In this document: piece by piece, positions 1 to 12,200 of the stretch
How positions within the stretch are numbered: the first letter of the stretch is position 1
How the letters are laid out: every line of letters begins with the position of its first letter
From: Gymnorhina tibicen
Taxonomy: Eukaryota; Chordata; Aves; Passeriformes; Artamidae
NCBI GenBank assembly: GCA_013399875.1
Contig: VXAZ01002106.1
Span: 424,244 to 488,243, forward strand
DNA: 64,000 nucleotides
Direction: 5' to 3'
The notes under the pieces: generated by a model
The model's input: only the letters and a program-made list of their open reading frames with translations
Told to the model about the DNA's origin: nothing
The model's database searches: none
Position numbers and translations under genes: made by a program

Positions 1-3000
1 TGTCAAATTTGACAGACAACTTTTCTAAAGTTTAAAGGCCTAGTACCACTTTAAAACTGTTCTTCCATCAGGTAATTAGTAGGATGGCCCCTAAAGCAGA
101 TGGAAGATTTCATTATGCATAACAGTTCATTGTCCTGTTTCCTGTGACAGAGGTTGACACACTTGTAGAGAAAGCATTCCAAAGGACTTAGAAATGTTTG
201 TCTCAGCAGGCTTTCATAACCATCACTTTATGGGGCAGAAGAAGCTTTGCATCCTAGATTAAAATCTAAGCCAGTGCCACTTCATGTCCAACTTGTTGTG
301 CTCTCTTTTTATGAGATTTCCAAAGATAACTTTATTTTACATATTCACTGGGAAGTTTTGTGAGTACATTCATCTGCATATATTCTAAATAAATAGGATT
401 TTCAGCATAATTTATGCTGAAATGTTAAATACCAGGAGTATAGTTGACTTGAAGTGTAATTTAAGTCTGTATCTCTTCCCCGCTGACTACAAGCAAGACT
501 AAAAAAAGGTGGGGGGAAAAAAAAGGCAAAAGATAATTGCCTGCTGCTCTTACAGGTCTAGAATAAGATAAATTTAATTATATCCTTTTATTCCCTTGAT
601 TTAGAGAGCAAAGTAAAATTACTTGGAGTTTAAAGGTTGATAATGCACCTGCATGTGGGTAGTGATACAGGAAACAATACAGAAGCCATGAAATGGTATG
701 TGTGTAGTGTAATGTATTTTACCTAAATTTTAATACACGTATACGGCAACTTTCCATTACAGTGGAATATCTTTCCATGACAATGAATATTGATCTAATC
801 ATACATTTGGAATATTAATATAGTATGTGTACAGGATATGCTCCAAACTTGTGTGCTAGGAGACAAATGTGAAAATCAATAACAAATTTTACCCTAATTA
901 AAGTGCAGAATATTTCTTCCAATAGTCACTACTTGAAATCCCCTTCAGTAAGGAAATTAGCTGTTATCTGTATTGGTTTTACATTTTCCTAACCAGTTAG
1001 TATCTTTGTTTTTTTTAGAAAAGTAAATACCAGTACAGTAAGATATAGTAATAAAAGGATCAAAGGATTTTTCCTTGCTGTGAACAGCATCTGGCAACAT
1101 GTCTACCAAGCCACCTTTATATCTAATATGTATTAGGAGTGAGGAATGCATGCGTAGACTTTAAATAGCAATCTTCCTTGCTCAGAGTTAATAATCTTCA
1201 TTTATCAGCAATAAATTGTTTTTCAATTAGTACGAGTTCAAAATGAATTTATTCCTTGAAGTTCATAATACTTGCAGAATGAATCATCTACTGATTTCCT
1301 GTTACTTTCTTTTGCCTTGGAAGTCTTGCTCTGTTTTTTTGTTTTACAATATGTTTAGTTTGGGTTTAAAGATAGAATAGCATCACTTAATAACACTTCA
1401 ATTTATTGTTAATTTATCATACTACATATTTAGCTTTACACTGGCTATATTGTATTTTTTTCATACTCCCCCAGAGAGTGCAAATTTTAGGAACTGTCTT
1501 ACATGTTGCTAGCTCCAGCATGGAAAAAAAATTGAAACATGCCTAAAGAGTATTTTTATGAGGTCAGATCTCCTGAATAGTCAAAACTAACTCTATGCTT
1601 AAAATCCTTTCTAGGAAAGGTCCAAATCATCAATAAATAATAGACAATTACTAAATAAACATCTATATAGTATTTTGTTTTATCCACACTTTGTGTATTG
1701 CTTTCCCTATTTGTGCTCTACCTGAATCCTTTCATGAATAGCTTTTTCTTGTATTTTGACATGTTGAATATCACATTATCTGAGTGCTTAGTAACAATAG
1801 TTCTGCAATTTTCTTCTTAAGTGCAGAAGGATTACAGTTGTCTTGGCTTCTAACTTCTGCATCTAAACAAAGCAGAAATCCTGAGAATGAGAGTTTCTTC
1901 TATAGAATTATTCTTAGAACACCCTAGGTGGTATGTAATTTTAAACCCCCCATGTTTTGATGTATTGAATATACCAGAGATTTACATAGAAGTACCTGCT
2001 ACCTCAGTTCAGAGGTTTTCTTTGCTGTTACTACCTCGTTGTGCAAAAGTAGCATCAGGGTGATGCTTATGTGTTTATCTTGGGGTTTTCAGTAGAGGTA
2101 AGTGAAAGACTATCACTTCCATTCACTGTAGTGAGACTGGCTCTGTTTGTTACCCCGTGGCAGGGTCTGTATGGACCTGTCTCAGCTGAGGAAGCAGGAA
2201 GAGCAACGTTGCTTCAAGTAATGCTGTCACTGTGGTGGGAGCAAGGCGTCAGCATTGGAGGTGCAGTTCACAGAAGGCAAATGTTCAGCTTTGAGTCCAT
2301 ACTTTAAGGCATGAAATTTTTCTGAAACACTTGTGTTTCATGACTTTAACAAGAATGATAAATGGCTTGAGACACTTCTACTGAGAAAGAAAAAAAAAAT
2401 CATACCACCTTAAGATAGCTGTCAAGCATAGAAAATTTTACCTCAAGCATTTAAAAGCTACACAGGTATCAATAAAATAAACCAGGCTTTTAATGAGATT
2501 GGCAGCCCTCATAAAATATGCAGTGTCTAACATTAGTCAAATCCATCTGTTTGATCATAAAAAAAATCTTTATGAAAAATAAAGAAGAGTTCAGGAATAC
2601 TCTGAAAGTATTTCTTGTTGTGTTAATGCTACATCGATAAATTTAAATGTTACATAAAACCTCTGCTGTTTCAGAAGCACTTCTGCCATGGAGGAAATGA
2701 AATTACTCTGCCGATAGTGATGTTATGGATCAAGCCTTTGATCATATTGATAGTCAGACATGCTGGAAGACTTTCAAACACTGTTTAAAGATAATTTTTA
2801 TGTAGTTATATGTGCTCCAATATTTTTATAATTGGTGCCAACAATGAGTCTTCTAAACCTGTGGTAAACAGCAAGTATCACAGGAGTTGAAGAATTTGTG
2901 AGGGGAGAGGTTTGGGTTGTTCGGTTGGCTTTTTTTTTTTTTTTCCTAAATAGACCTTTATTTAGTACATCTGAGAACTTTTCTCATCCCACACAGAAAT

Positions 3001-6000
3001 TAGGGATTAAACTGTTTTGAAAGCTAAGGCTTAGATTTCATTGGGTGGCTGTGAGAAAATGAATTGTATAGTTTTAATGAAACTTAGAGCTCTATCAAAG
3101 TAAACGTGGTCATTACTTTACTAAGATTTATGCCTAGATAATTGTAGAACCAACAATAATTACACTTCTGTGACCTTTTTGTCTTTGTAAAATTTAGTGA
3201 TTTACAGTCTCTTTTGATAACTTTTTCATTTTCCCATCTCTCCATTGTTCTCTTTTTCTCTTTAGGTCATTGGTCAGAATTAGATCTGAGTGGGTGAATG
3301 TGGCCTAACTGATAAATCCTGTGGTTGTGTTTTGTCTGCTGGAGGCCATGGTGTAGGGTCAAAGTCATAGCAGCCACTACATTCTTGTTTCTTCTTTAAT
3401 GAATTTTGCACAGCCTAAAGATCTGCAGATCTTCAAATAAGACTTAAACATGAATATGTATGCCTTGTGGAACTTAGCATTTGGGTTTGGGTGTTTTTTT
3501 GTTTGTTTTAATTTTTCAGTCTTAAGTTAAAACTTAACTAACGTTTTGCCTCTCCTTTTTTATTGCATCTTCTATTTTATACGTGTAAGCCTCAGGTCAG
3601 TCTGTAGCTTGTACTTGAGTATTTCATAGCTCTCTGAATTTGAGTCATCATTCAGCAAATACGTATTGATGTAGAATAATAAAGGGTAGTGGAGCTTGGG
3701 AAGGTCTGTCTCAGGCTAAGGAAAAAAAGCAGTGTCATCTTTTGCCCAGTTTGCAGAAGCTGAGGATACCTGACTCTTGTCAGTATACAGGAGTGTATCT
3801 TTGTATTCATACGTATGCATACACGCATGTACATTGCTGTGCTTCATGTATACTTGGTGGAACACATATGGAATTTAGCTATATGTCTGTTCCCTCCAGC
3901 TGATAATTGATCTTTGTTCTTATTATTAATAAGATTTTATACATGTATAAATATAAATGTATATATATGTATATGAAGGTTAACTGAAAGCTGATTGCTA
4001 TGATCCAGTGCAGTCAGAAGAGTGAATGCCAGGGAGGGGTTTCGTTCCAGACACTAAGGGACAGATTCTCTTTCCATCTTTCAGATTGTAATCAAGGAGT
4101 AGATGGAAACTACTTGCATATCTTCCAAGTTCAGAGCTTGTAACTTCTTCCATTCAGTCCAGTTTAGCACATTTACTGTGTCTTAACAATTCATGTTACA
4201 GGATTATTGTCCTTTACTCTTTAGCATAGTTTAGATGGAGTCAGGGAGAGAACAGGGGGGTTTCCATGTCCTTTCTTTTGGGTTCTTATGCCTGCATCAG
4301 AAATCCTGAAGTAAGAGCTGGCTGCATTGGGGAATTGCTCTTTGTTACCCAGATACGTAAACCAGCATTATAAATTAGATTTCACTAGTTTTCTTTGTGT
4401 TGTTCTTCATTGCTTTCTTCAGCTGAAGGATATTGACAGTAGTTTGCTAAGGCTCTTCTGAAAGTGTGTATTCTGAAGAATGTCAATAACACAGAGTTGG
4501 ACATGACAGAAATCTTCCAAATGCAAAAATCAGTAAGATGGGTCTGCAAAGACACATCACAGGGCATCTCCATTTTTAATCTCTTCCTATGAGTAAAATA
4601 CCTTTTAAAATATCATTAGATTATTTTAATAGGCTGGGTTTTGTGTGATCTATCCCATTTCTTTTTGCTAGATGGCATTTACTTTTTTCTTGGTATTGGT
4701 TGGAGCATACATTTTTAAGGCAACGTTTGTTCCATCTGTTTTGGGCCAATTGATATTGGAGTGGTAGCACTAGCAATAAGGAGAAATTTTTCAAGCAAAG
4801 TGCTTGACAACTGTCTTGGAGCAAGATTGTAGAATTGTAGAATTCAAGCCTTTTTGTAGCAAGGAACATAAAATTTCTGTATGCCTCACTCTACCAGCAT
4901 AGAAGAAAGCATGTTGGGAGGGTTTTTTCAGATGAAACAGGTATTTGTGGAAAGGGAGCTCTTAACAGAAAATAAACTAACTAATGTTACAGATGGTACT
5001 TGTTCTGAAAGGTGAGTTTTCTGTTTTGACTACTAGTAAAGAAAAGGATTTGTTCTCAACCACATGCTGTTTTTAGATAAAACCACTTCCGAAATAATTT
5101 CTCATTCACGGAGCACTGTTATGCTGTAGGAGTCATCTGAGTTACTAGGTCACAGCAGCACTGCAATGCTGAGGATTTTCGGTAGTTTAGCTGTGACAGC
5201 AAACAGAAAGCACTGGAGCCTGATGATATGACAGGTCATGTGATGGCAGTGAATGCTTCGTCTCGAGGCAGGAAAATACGCGTGACCTCTCCAGTAAAAA
5301 TGCATCATTCAGTACGAGCAGAACCCAGAGAACTGTGTGGGCAGCACTAACACCAAGAGACACAATTTGTAATACTTGGTCCACAGAAAGAATAAGATGT
5401 TGTAACAGTCTCTAGCCAGTCGCATCTGGTGGTCCGGAGCTGCCCAGGAGAGTGAAATACTCTACTCTTGTCTGTTCCTGGGACTTGGTTGCCATGGTCA
5501 CAGCTTTAGAGAGATAAAGACTTTCCTTTCCTGTATTTTGTATGTTTAGTAGGGGGTCATAGCAGTGGTGTTGCTGCCATGTAGACACCCTTATGTCTTC
5601 CTGTTCATCTGTTGTTGTTTTATGCTCAATCAAAATCCTTTGGGCTTATTCATATTTAAAATACTTCAGGTTTGAGAGTGGATTTTATTTCTGTCCTTTC
5701 CTGTAGTCTCATGTACAGGCTTTGTCTTTTCTTACTCTTTGTTTTTATTTTCCTTTAAAATCAGAGACAGCATATTCCCAACAAATAACAGTTTCTGAAC
5801 AATTATCACCCTGCCCCAGTATTATTTTTAAGAGACTGTTTGCACTGGTCAGAAAGTCTTTGTCATATTTATACAGGTTTCTAAATGCTTTCCCCTCATC
5901 CTCCCTGTTTGTTTCCCTGAAAGATGTATTTAGGCATCACAGAATACAGGTCTCTTCCTTTATTTTGTCTCTGCCAACTATTTGTTCATAAATGAGTAAT

Positions 6001-9000
6001 TTGGGCTTTTCAGAAGAGTAAAGTTAAGTATATAATATAAATACTTCATAATACTTTCTTTCATGATCACACCTTTTCCTAGGCGCTTTGTGCCATTTTA
6101 TTGCAGCTCCAGCTATACACACAAACCTGTACATACAGATGTTCACGTACAGGGAACAGGATTGGGTAGTATATGCAAGACAGGATGGGGTTTTTTTAAG
6201 AAAATAGCCATCTTCTGGGGTGCTACTTGAAAGGGATTTGAGATAGCTGTTATGAATGATATATAAATGAGTTAAAGATATAACTGAAGTCTTGAAATTG
6301 ATTTTACGGTGTCATAATGTTCCGTTAGTAAGAAACTGAGCTGGTTGTCCAGGGCATTTGCTATTCCGTGTTCCTGTCTATAAATGTGCTTTAAAAATAA
6401 AAATTAAAAAACCCCCAAGCCAATTGTAACTTCTGTGTGAGAAGCCAAGTCCTGTTTCTTGCATAGAGTGAACCCAGAAGGGCTTTTTTCAGTTGATAAG
6501 ATGTTAATTTTCTCTTCTTCAAACTACTCAAAAAATGGCATGCTTGCAATGGCATCTCCTCGCACACTTAGAGAAGAGCTTGCTAGTAGCAGAAATGTTC
6601 TGTAACCCAACAACCTGTTTGGTAGTTTCTCACTTTGCATCTGGGAAGTCTATAGGAAGTTACAATATAGAGGCGTATCTCATCTGTTTAAAATAAGATG
6701 TGTGTGTTAAATATGTAAAATATAAATTCACTTTGATGTACATTGAGAATACATGCATATTCCATTCAGGCCATTGCCTTCCAAGGTTAAATTCTGCTGT
6801 CACATTTTCTGTACCTTTTACCATGTCTGGTATGTTTCTTTTTCTGTCAACTCAGATTTTTTTCTTCAACCAGAAGCTGAAAAATTGGCTCTGAAGTTGT
6901 TGCCAGAGAATAGCTCTGATATATGGAAAATAACCCAAGTCTGTAGTACAATAGCCTTAACTAAATTATATTCTATTCTAAATCCACGAAATTATCCCAC
7001 AGAGAATGGTCTGACTCGGAGGGATGGCTGGTGGTGAGGCACTCACATGCATCTGGAGCTAACAAGATCTGTTTGGAAGTTCTGTCTAATACCAAAGACT
7101 GCATAATCAGGTCTTTGAAATTTAGTACCATGCCCCCAAAAGTCTTGGATTTATTAAAATTTTATTGTAATTTCTCCTTAAAAGGAACACGATACCTGGT
7201 AATTTCTCAGGGATATTATGATAGTCTTTTTGAAGCGCTTGAGGAATCCAGCAGTGAGTTGCACTGACAAACGTGTTGCAGAAAATGGGGTTGGATATAT
7301 GGATGTTTGTACATAGATACAAATATTCACCGTGTAGTGGACTTGCCACAGAAGGTGGTAGAGAAAGCTTAGTCCCCTCTATTTAACAGTAGGAAGAACA
7401 ATGATTTCTTTGGTGAATTATGTTCATGTTTTTCTCCGAATAATCCAGATAGTTCTGTGGGGAAACAAGGCGTATTTTTAGCTTGAAAGGCTACTTTACA
7501 CGTATAAAGAGGCCAAAATAACATTAGCTGAGTGACTGTATTATTTCCAAACTGCTTCACTTTGCAAAAGCTATAGTATTTTTAAGAATTTTTGCTCATG
7601 TCCAGTGTGAACTGCATAATCATCCCTTGTAGGCATCTGTGAAACATTGCTTTTATGTTCTGGAAGTACTGAAATGTGTCAGTGCTGGGAGCTTTGTAGA
7701 CAGTCTAACCATGAAGACCTTTTGGGCAACTTATTTTCCTCTCAGTAGCCGTCCTGTTCTGTAATGGTCCCTGGCACTGGCTCCAAGTCCTGGGGAGGAA
7801 TTAAGAAAATGGCACATTAAAAACAATTGGGGCTGAATCTTTTTTCTTTCAGTGTAATATTACAGTAATCTGTGGTGTTCAACTGATTTTTATAAGGGAA
7901 AAAGAATCAGTTGCCCTGTTTTCTTCTGCTCTGAATTCAAAGACTTTGTCATGTGAGCAGTAGAGGTGATACTACAGTGAACAGAAATGGATGAGTTTCA
8001 GAGAATAATTTCAGATGAAGAGATTTTATACACACATATACACACAAACACTTATTGTATGAGCTCCCTCAATCCCAGTCCAATATTTTTAGCAGGTGTT
8101 ACTGATAGAACTTCAATGTTACACATTTTTTTCTTGTAGCAGTGAAAGGGAAAATTCATGTTGTATTACTTGAGGGTAGAAAGAATTCAAACTTAAGGGA
8201 AAAACATTTCATTTTATAGCTGATATTTAATACTTGAAAAATCCTTTGGATGTATTTTATCTCTATTTATAGGAAACATGCTATTTTGGCAATTTCTTTT
8301 AATTCCTATAGGAAATGTGTGGTATATAATAGTAGCTCATTTCAAATACATTTAAGCTCAGTTTATATATCTTTAATGTTAGTTAAAATAGTATTACTAA
8401 ATAAAATTTTTACTAAAATAATATGACTGGGTATAACAGCTAGGGGATTTAGATTCCAGAGAGCCACACAAGTGATGAAATAGTCTGAAACATAACATTC
8501 ATATCCCTGATGACTAAGCTACACCTATATTCAGGTGTTTGCAAGCTATCTTTACATCTGGCAATTTTTAGGAATGGAATGAAACAAATTAAGCTTTCTC
8601 TTGCTGTTTGTAATCCAGAACACTAGAGGACAGCACTAAAATATTAGATAAATGTGTTGTTGTTTACACTATTAATGATATAGATGCTCTGGGAGGGCTT
8701 TGTGAGGAGAAAACCAATTACTATTTTGAACAGTGAGGGCAAGTGATATTTTTGTGGATATTCTTGGCTTGCTTTGAAAACTTCACCTCACTCCGCATGT
8801 ATAAAATATCTGGACTTGCTTGTGGTCTTGAAACAAAGTTATTTGCTGCAATGATTTCTTTAGAAATTAGGCTTTATTTTTTAGTAGCAATAGTGTAGAA
8901 TATATTTTTAATTGTACAAAAAAGGAGTTTATTTGCATCATCTGCAAATATTTTGTGATTTATTTGCTCACATGAAGTGTACTGTGTTAATACTATGGTA

Positions 9001-9063
9001 CCTGCACAAGATGCAATAGTATAGCTCCTTGAAAAAGTTACAAGTTCTGTTTTGTTTCTCTAG
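1..9063 (+). other. WDR72 intron (left part, beginning outside the window)
   Basis: No exon could be supported here. Open frames are short and lack homology; the longest pair, at 6753-7267, has no splice context that fits WDR72. The tract is AT-rich with homopolymer runs such as a long T-run at 2930-2944, a 16-bp perfect palindrome at 3936-3951 and a short CA-rich stretch near 8030-8050. A 21-bp inverted repeat at 8930-8950 lies about 115 bases before the next exon. No retroposon was recognised with confidence. Confidence 0.7.
8930..8950. repeat. Inverted repeat with two octamer-like arms
   Basis: TATTTGCA, a 5-base spacer TCATC, then TGCAAATA: eight-base perfect arms. Each arm contains the ATTTGCA/TGCAAAT core recognised by POU-domain factors, and the RNA form would make a short hairpin upstream of the 9064 exon. 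Function is not established. Confidence 0.5.
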
Positions 9064-9266
9064 GCACACTGGAACGCCATGAAACCGGTGAAACAGCCCA
9101 AGCAATTCTTACTGCCATTGAAGATTCAGAATACTTAGTGGCAGATGCTCTACTTCCTGTATCTCAAGAGTCAAAAGGAAACAAGAATTCTGGATACAAG
9201 CACTCCAGCTTGTATAAGCATGGCATGGGCCCTTACCTTGCTCATACAGAAAAATCTTCAGATAAG
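9064..9266 (+). CDS. WDR72: WDR72 exon encoding the end of the WD domain and start of the linker
   Basis: The acceptor is a pyrimidine-rich tract ending in tttctctag (to 9063) and the donor is AAG|gtaaga at 9267. The exon has 203 nt and enters with two bases of a split codon, then reads 67 open codons and leaves at a codon boundary. The product opens with TLERHETGE, which follows the final WD repeat (IWEIETG in the mammalian protein), and continues into a poorly conserved, serine/lysine-rich linker ending EKSSDK. The acidic stretch AIEDSEYLVAD sits about 20 residues in. No stop is present in this frame. Assignment is firm because the first nine residues match WDR72 closely and the exon is bounded by strong splice sites. 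Confidence 0.93.
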
Positions 9267-12200
9267 GTAAGAGTGGAGAGTAGAGTATAACTCAAGAGCA
9301 ATGAGGTATACTTACCCTATACTTCTTTACCCTTTCATCCACTGATGAGTAAGTGGGATGGTGGCTTGGTTTTAAGTTTATAAAGACTTCTTCTGGCTGG
9401 CTCAGTTTTTATGCCTTCAACCCCATTTCATGGACAAATGGGGAAAACAGGCGGAGGGCCTTAGGCAAGGTCATCAGTAGCTAATCTCAAAAGGATTTTC
9501 TCAGATTTACTACCTGTAGTTAGACCCTATTTCCTCGTACCTCTACTTATAACTGCACATGTTAGTAGTACCCTCAGAACAACTGAATACACCTTTCACC
9601 AGTTCAAATGTGTATGTCTTGAGAACAAGCACACCATGATCCAATGCTATTGGTCTTTCTCTTACTGCTTTTCTAATGAGGCCACAGATTCCTCTTGTCA
9701 TTCAGAGATAGTTTTTATTGGGCGTGTGTTTTCTGTTAGCATCATCACAGAATAGACTGCAAGTGCCATATGTTTTTATTAGTGTGATTAAATCTGGCAC
9801 CTTACTGGTTAAAAAAAAGATGGTAATGCTCTTGTGAGGTACTGGGCTGCAGATAGGTATGACCATCTTCAGGAAAGATTTTGCCAGGGTGAGATCTGTA
9901 TTTAGCTTTATATAGAAATACTTTTCTACAGAAATCATTTAACCAAATAATTGTGACTGATGGAGAAGGTGTGCTCTTTCTTTTTTTTTTTTTGAATAAG
10001 TAGTAAGTGAATAGAAGGAAATAATATACTTTAAGTAGTGTTAATGTGCCATTAAAACTGAGAAAATGAGTACAGGGGCACCAAATCATGAGAAGTAAGG
10101 CTGAAAATGCAATAGTCCCTCTATTTTCTTGTGGCCTAGAGACGTCTATACTTTTATCAGGTATTAGTAGATGTTTAAAAAGTCTGTATTTGCTAATTGT
10201 AAAACTGATTACTAAAACGGTCTCTAATTTAGTACAATCTCAAGTTCAATGAGATGGAGATTGCCTTTTTCATGTAGGGGAAAAAAAATGGTGCAAACCT
10301 GTTTTCTTAAACCACGTGTATGCATCACGAGGTAATATATTCACTGAACTCTTGATGACAGTGTATCTTAAGAATAGGGCTTTAATGTTGTTTGTTCTTG
10401 CTTATCAGTTTTCAATTTAATGGGTTTTGGGAAGTCTGTTCTCTGCAATAAACAGAGGAAGTCATGTCTGCCATTCCTCAACCCTCAATGTACATAGAAA
10501 GTATTTTACCACAAGTATTGAGAGTGAAAAATGCTTTCTCTCAACTTAGACATGGAAACAGCCTTCAGAATGGTCTCTCTGGCCTTTTTTCTGGCTTTAC
10601 TAATTATAGGAAATGAAGTACCAGGTATTTCAAAACTGTCTGATAAAATACATCTTGATCCAAGTCTTCAGTCTTGAATTTTATGGTCTTTTCTTCATTG
10701 TATTTTCAAATTTACATATAACTTTGAGTTTATACTGATTGTAGTTTAACTCTTAATATCTTTCTTTGACCTTTTACTAACCTTAGTCTGATTTCTAAAG
10801 TTCTTTTTGATCCCATTTTCTGAAAAGTCTTATTAGCGCGTAATCCTGCTGAGCATGTTGTGGGGCAGATGGTGCACTAGTTGGCCATTGACACAGAATC
10901 TGATCTCCCTGTTAGTTTGTTAAAAGGAATAGTTTCTTCTTGCCTTTTTAAATAGGAACAAAAGAAAAAAGTTTTGGTAGTTGTTTGGTGAGTAGTTTTA
11001 GGTATATCTATTAAATTGAAAATTGCATGGATTTAACAAGGTGGTAGGAAAGAAAATATGCTGATTATGGAATAGGGGAAAAGAGTTTTTTGTAAACTTT
11101 CCAGTGCAGAGTTTAACATGTTTTGGGAATTATTATGATCTTAAATTTGAAGAAATATCACAGCAGGAAACAGTGGAATTGTATTGATTTGTAATGCCTT
11201 TTCGTGATCTGATATACATCTTGCCTGCTCTGATTTCTCAAAATAATATTCTATTTTCTTGTTTAAATATTGTTCATTAATTGTCTTGTCCAAGTGCAAA
11301 CTTATTAAGAATGCTGTTGATGTGTTGTATACTTTTTCTGTCAAAATCTTTTTTTTTTTTTTTAGTTTCACATTCTTTTTTTGTCGTTACAGGTCTGTTA
11401 GGTTTGTCTAAATTCATAATAAATTAAGTTCTGTACTTCATTCATCAAACACGCATCATCCAGTACATTCAGAGCTTCTTCCTACTTGCATCTGCATTAG
11501 AGAGGATTTTGTAGATTGGTGTGAGAGATGCTGGGGGCTGAATGTATATAGTGTAGCTGAACCCGGGGAAAACAACAATGGAAGACCCCTTAATGCTATT
11601 GCAGAAGCCCAGTACTGGCTACACAAAAGGAGTGTGGAACTCTGCAGCTTTTTTAGCACTGTTCTGTTATTGCTGAAATGAAGGCTTGTTATGAAGTCTG
11701 CTGTTTTTCTCAAGTTTTGGGCAGGAAAATGTTTTTTATGTTTTTCAAAAAGTGCACTGTTGACTCTTTTGCATCATTGTTGTGTTTTAGCATCTTGAAA
11801 TATTCTGGAAATTCAGATCCCATGTAATTAGTGAGAAGACTGTGGGTATCAGACTTCAACATTCCATAGCCTATTAATTAAAGCATATAATTACTACGCA
11901 CGTGAAACTACCACAAAACTTTCAGATTATCGGAGGGTTTTAATATAGAATGAGTATTTCATTATCAATTTCCTTCTTTGGCAAATTGTGTATTAGAAAT
12001 TTAACAACATACTAAATTGTTAATAACTTTTCTATCAAAAAGCCCCAACATCATCAATTTTAGCATATATTAAAGAACTCAATTTCAGAAGATTTATGTG
12101 ACAGGAAAAATGAGTGGGTAGCTATTCTATCCTGTAGATATTGTAATCGTGAGTGATCCTTTTGTACAATGAGTGATCCACGTGAAGATTGCAAGTAAGA

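Noticed and set aside
6753..7267. Two adjoining frames that could be an upstream WDR72 exon.
   Set aside because: No similarity to any WD-repeat segment, and no acceptor/donor pair in compatible phase with the 9064 exon.
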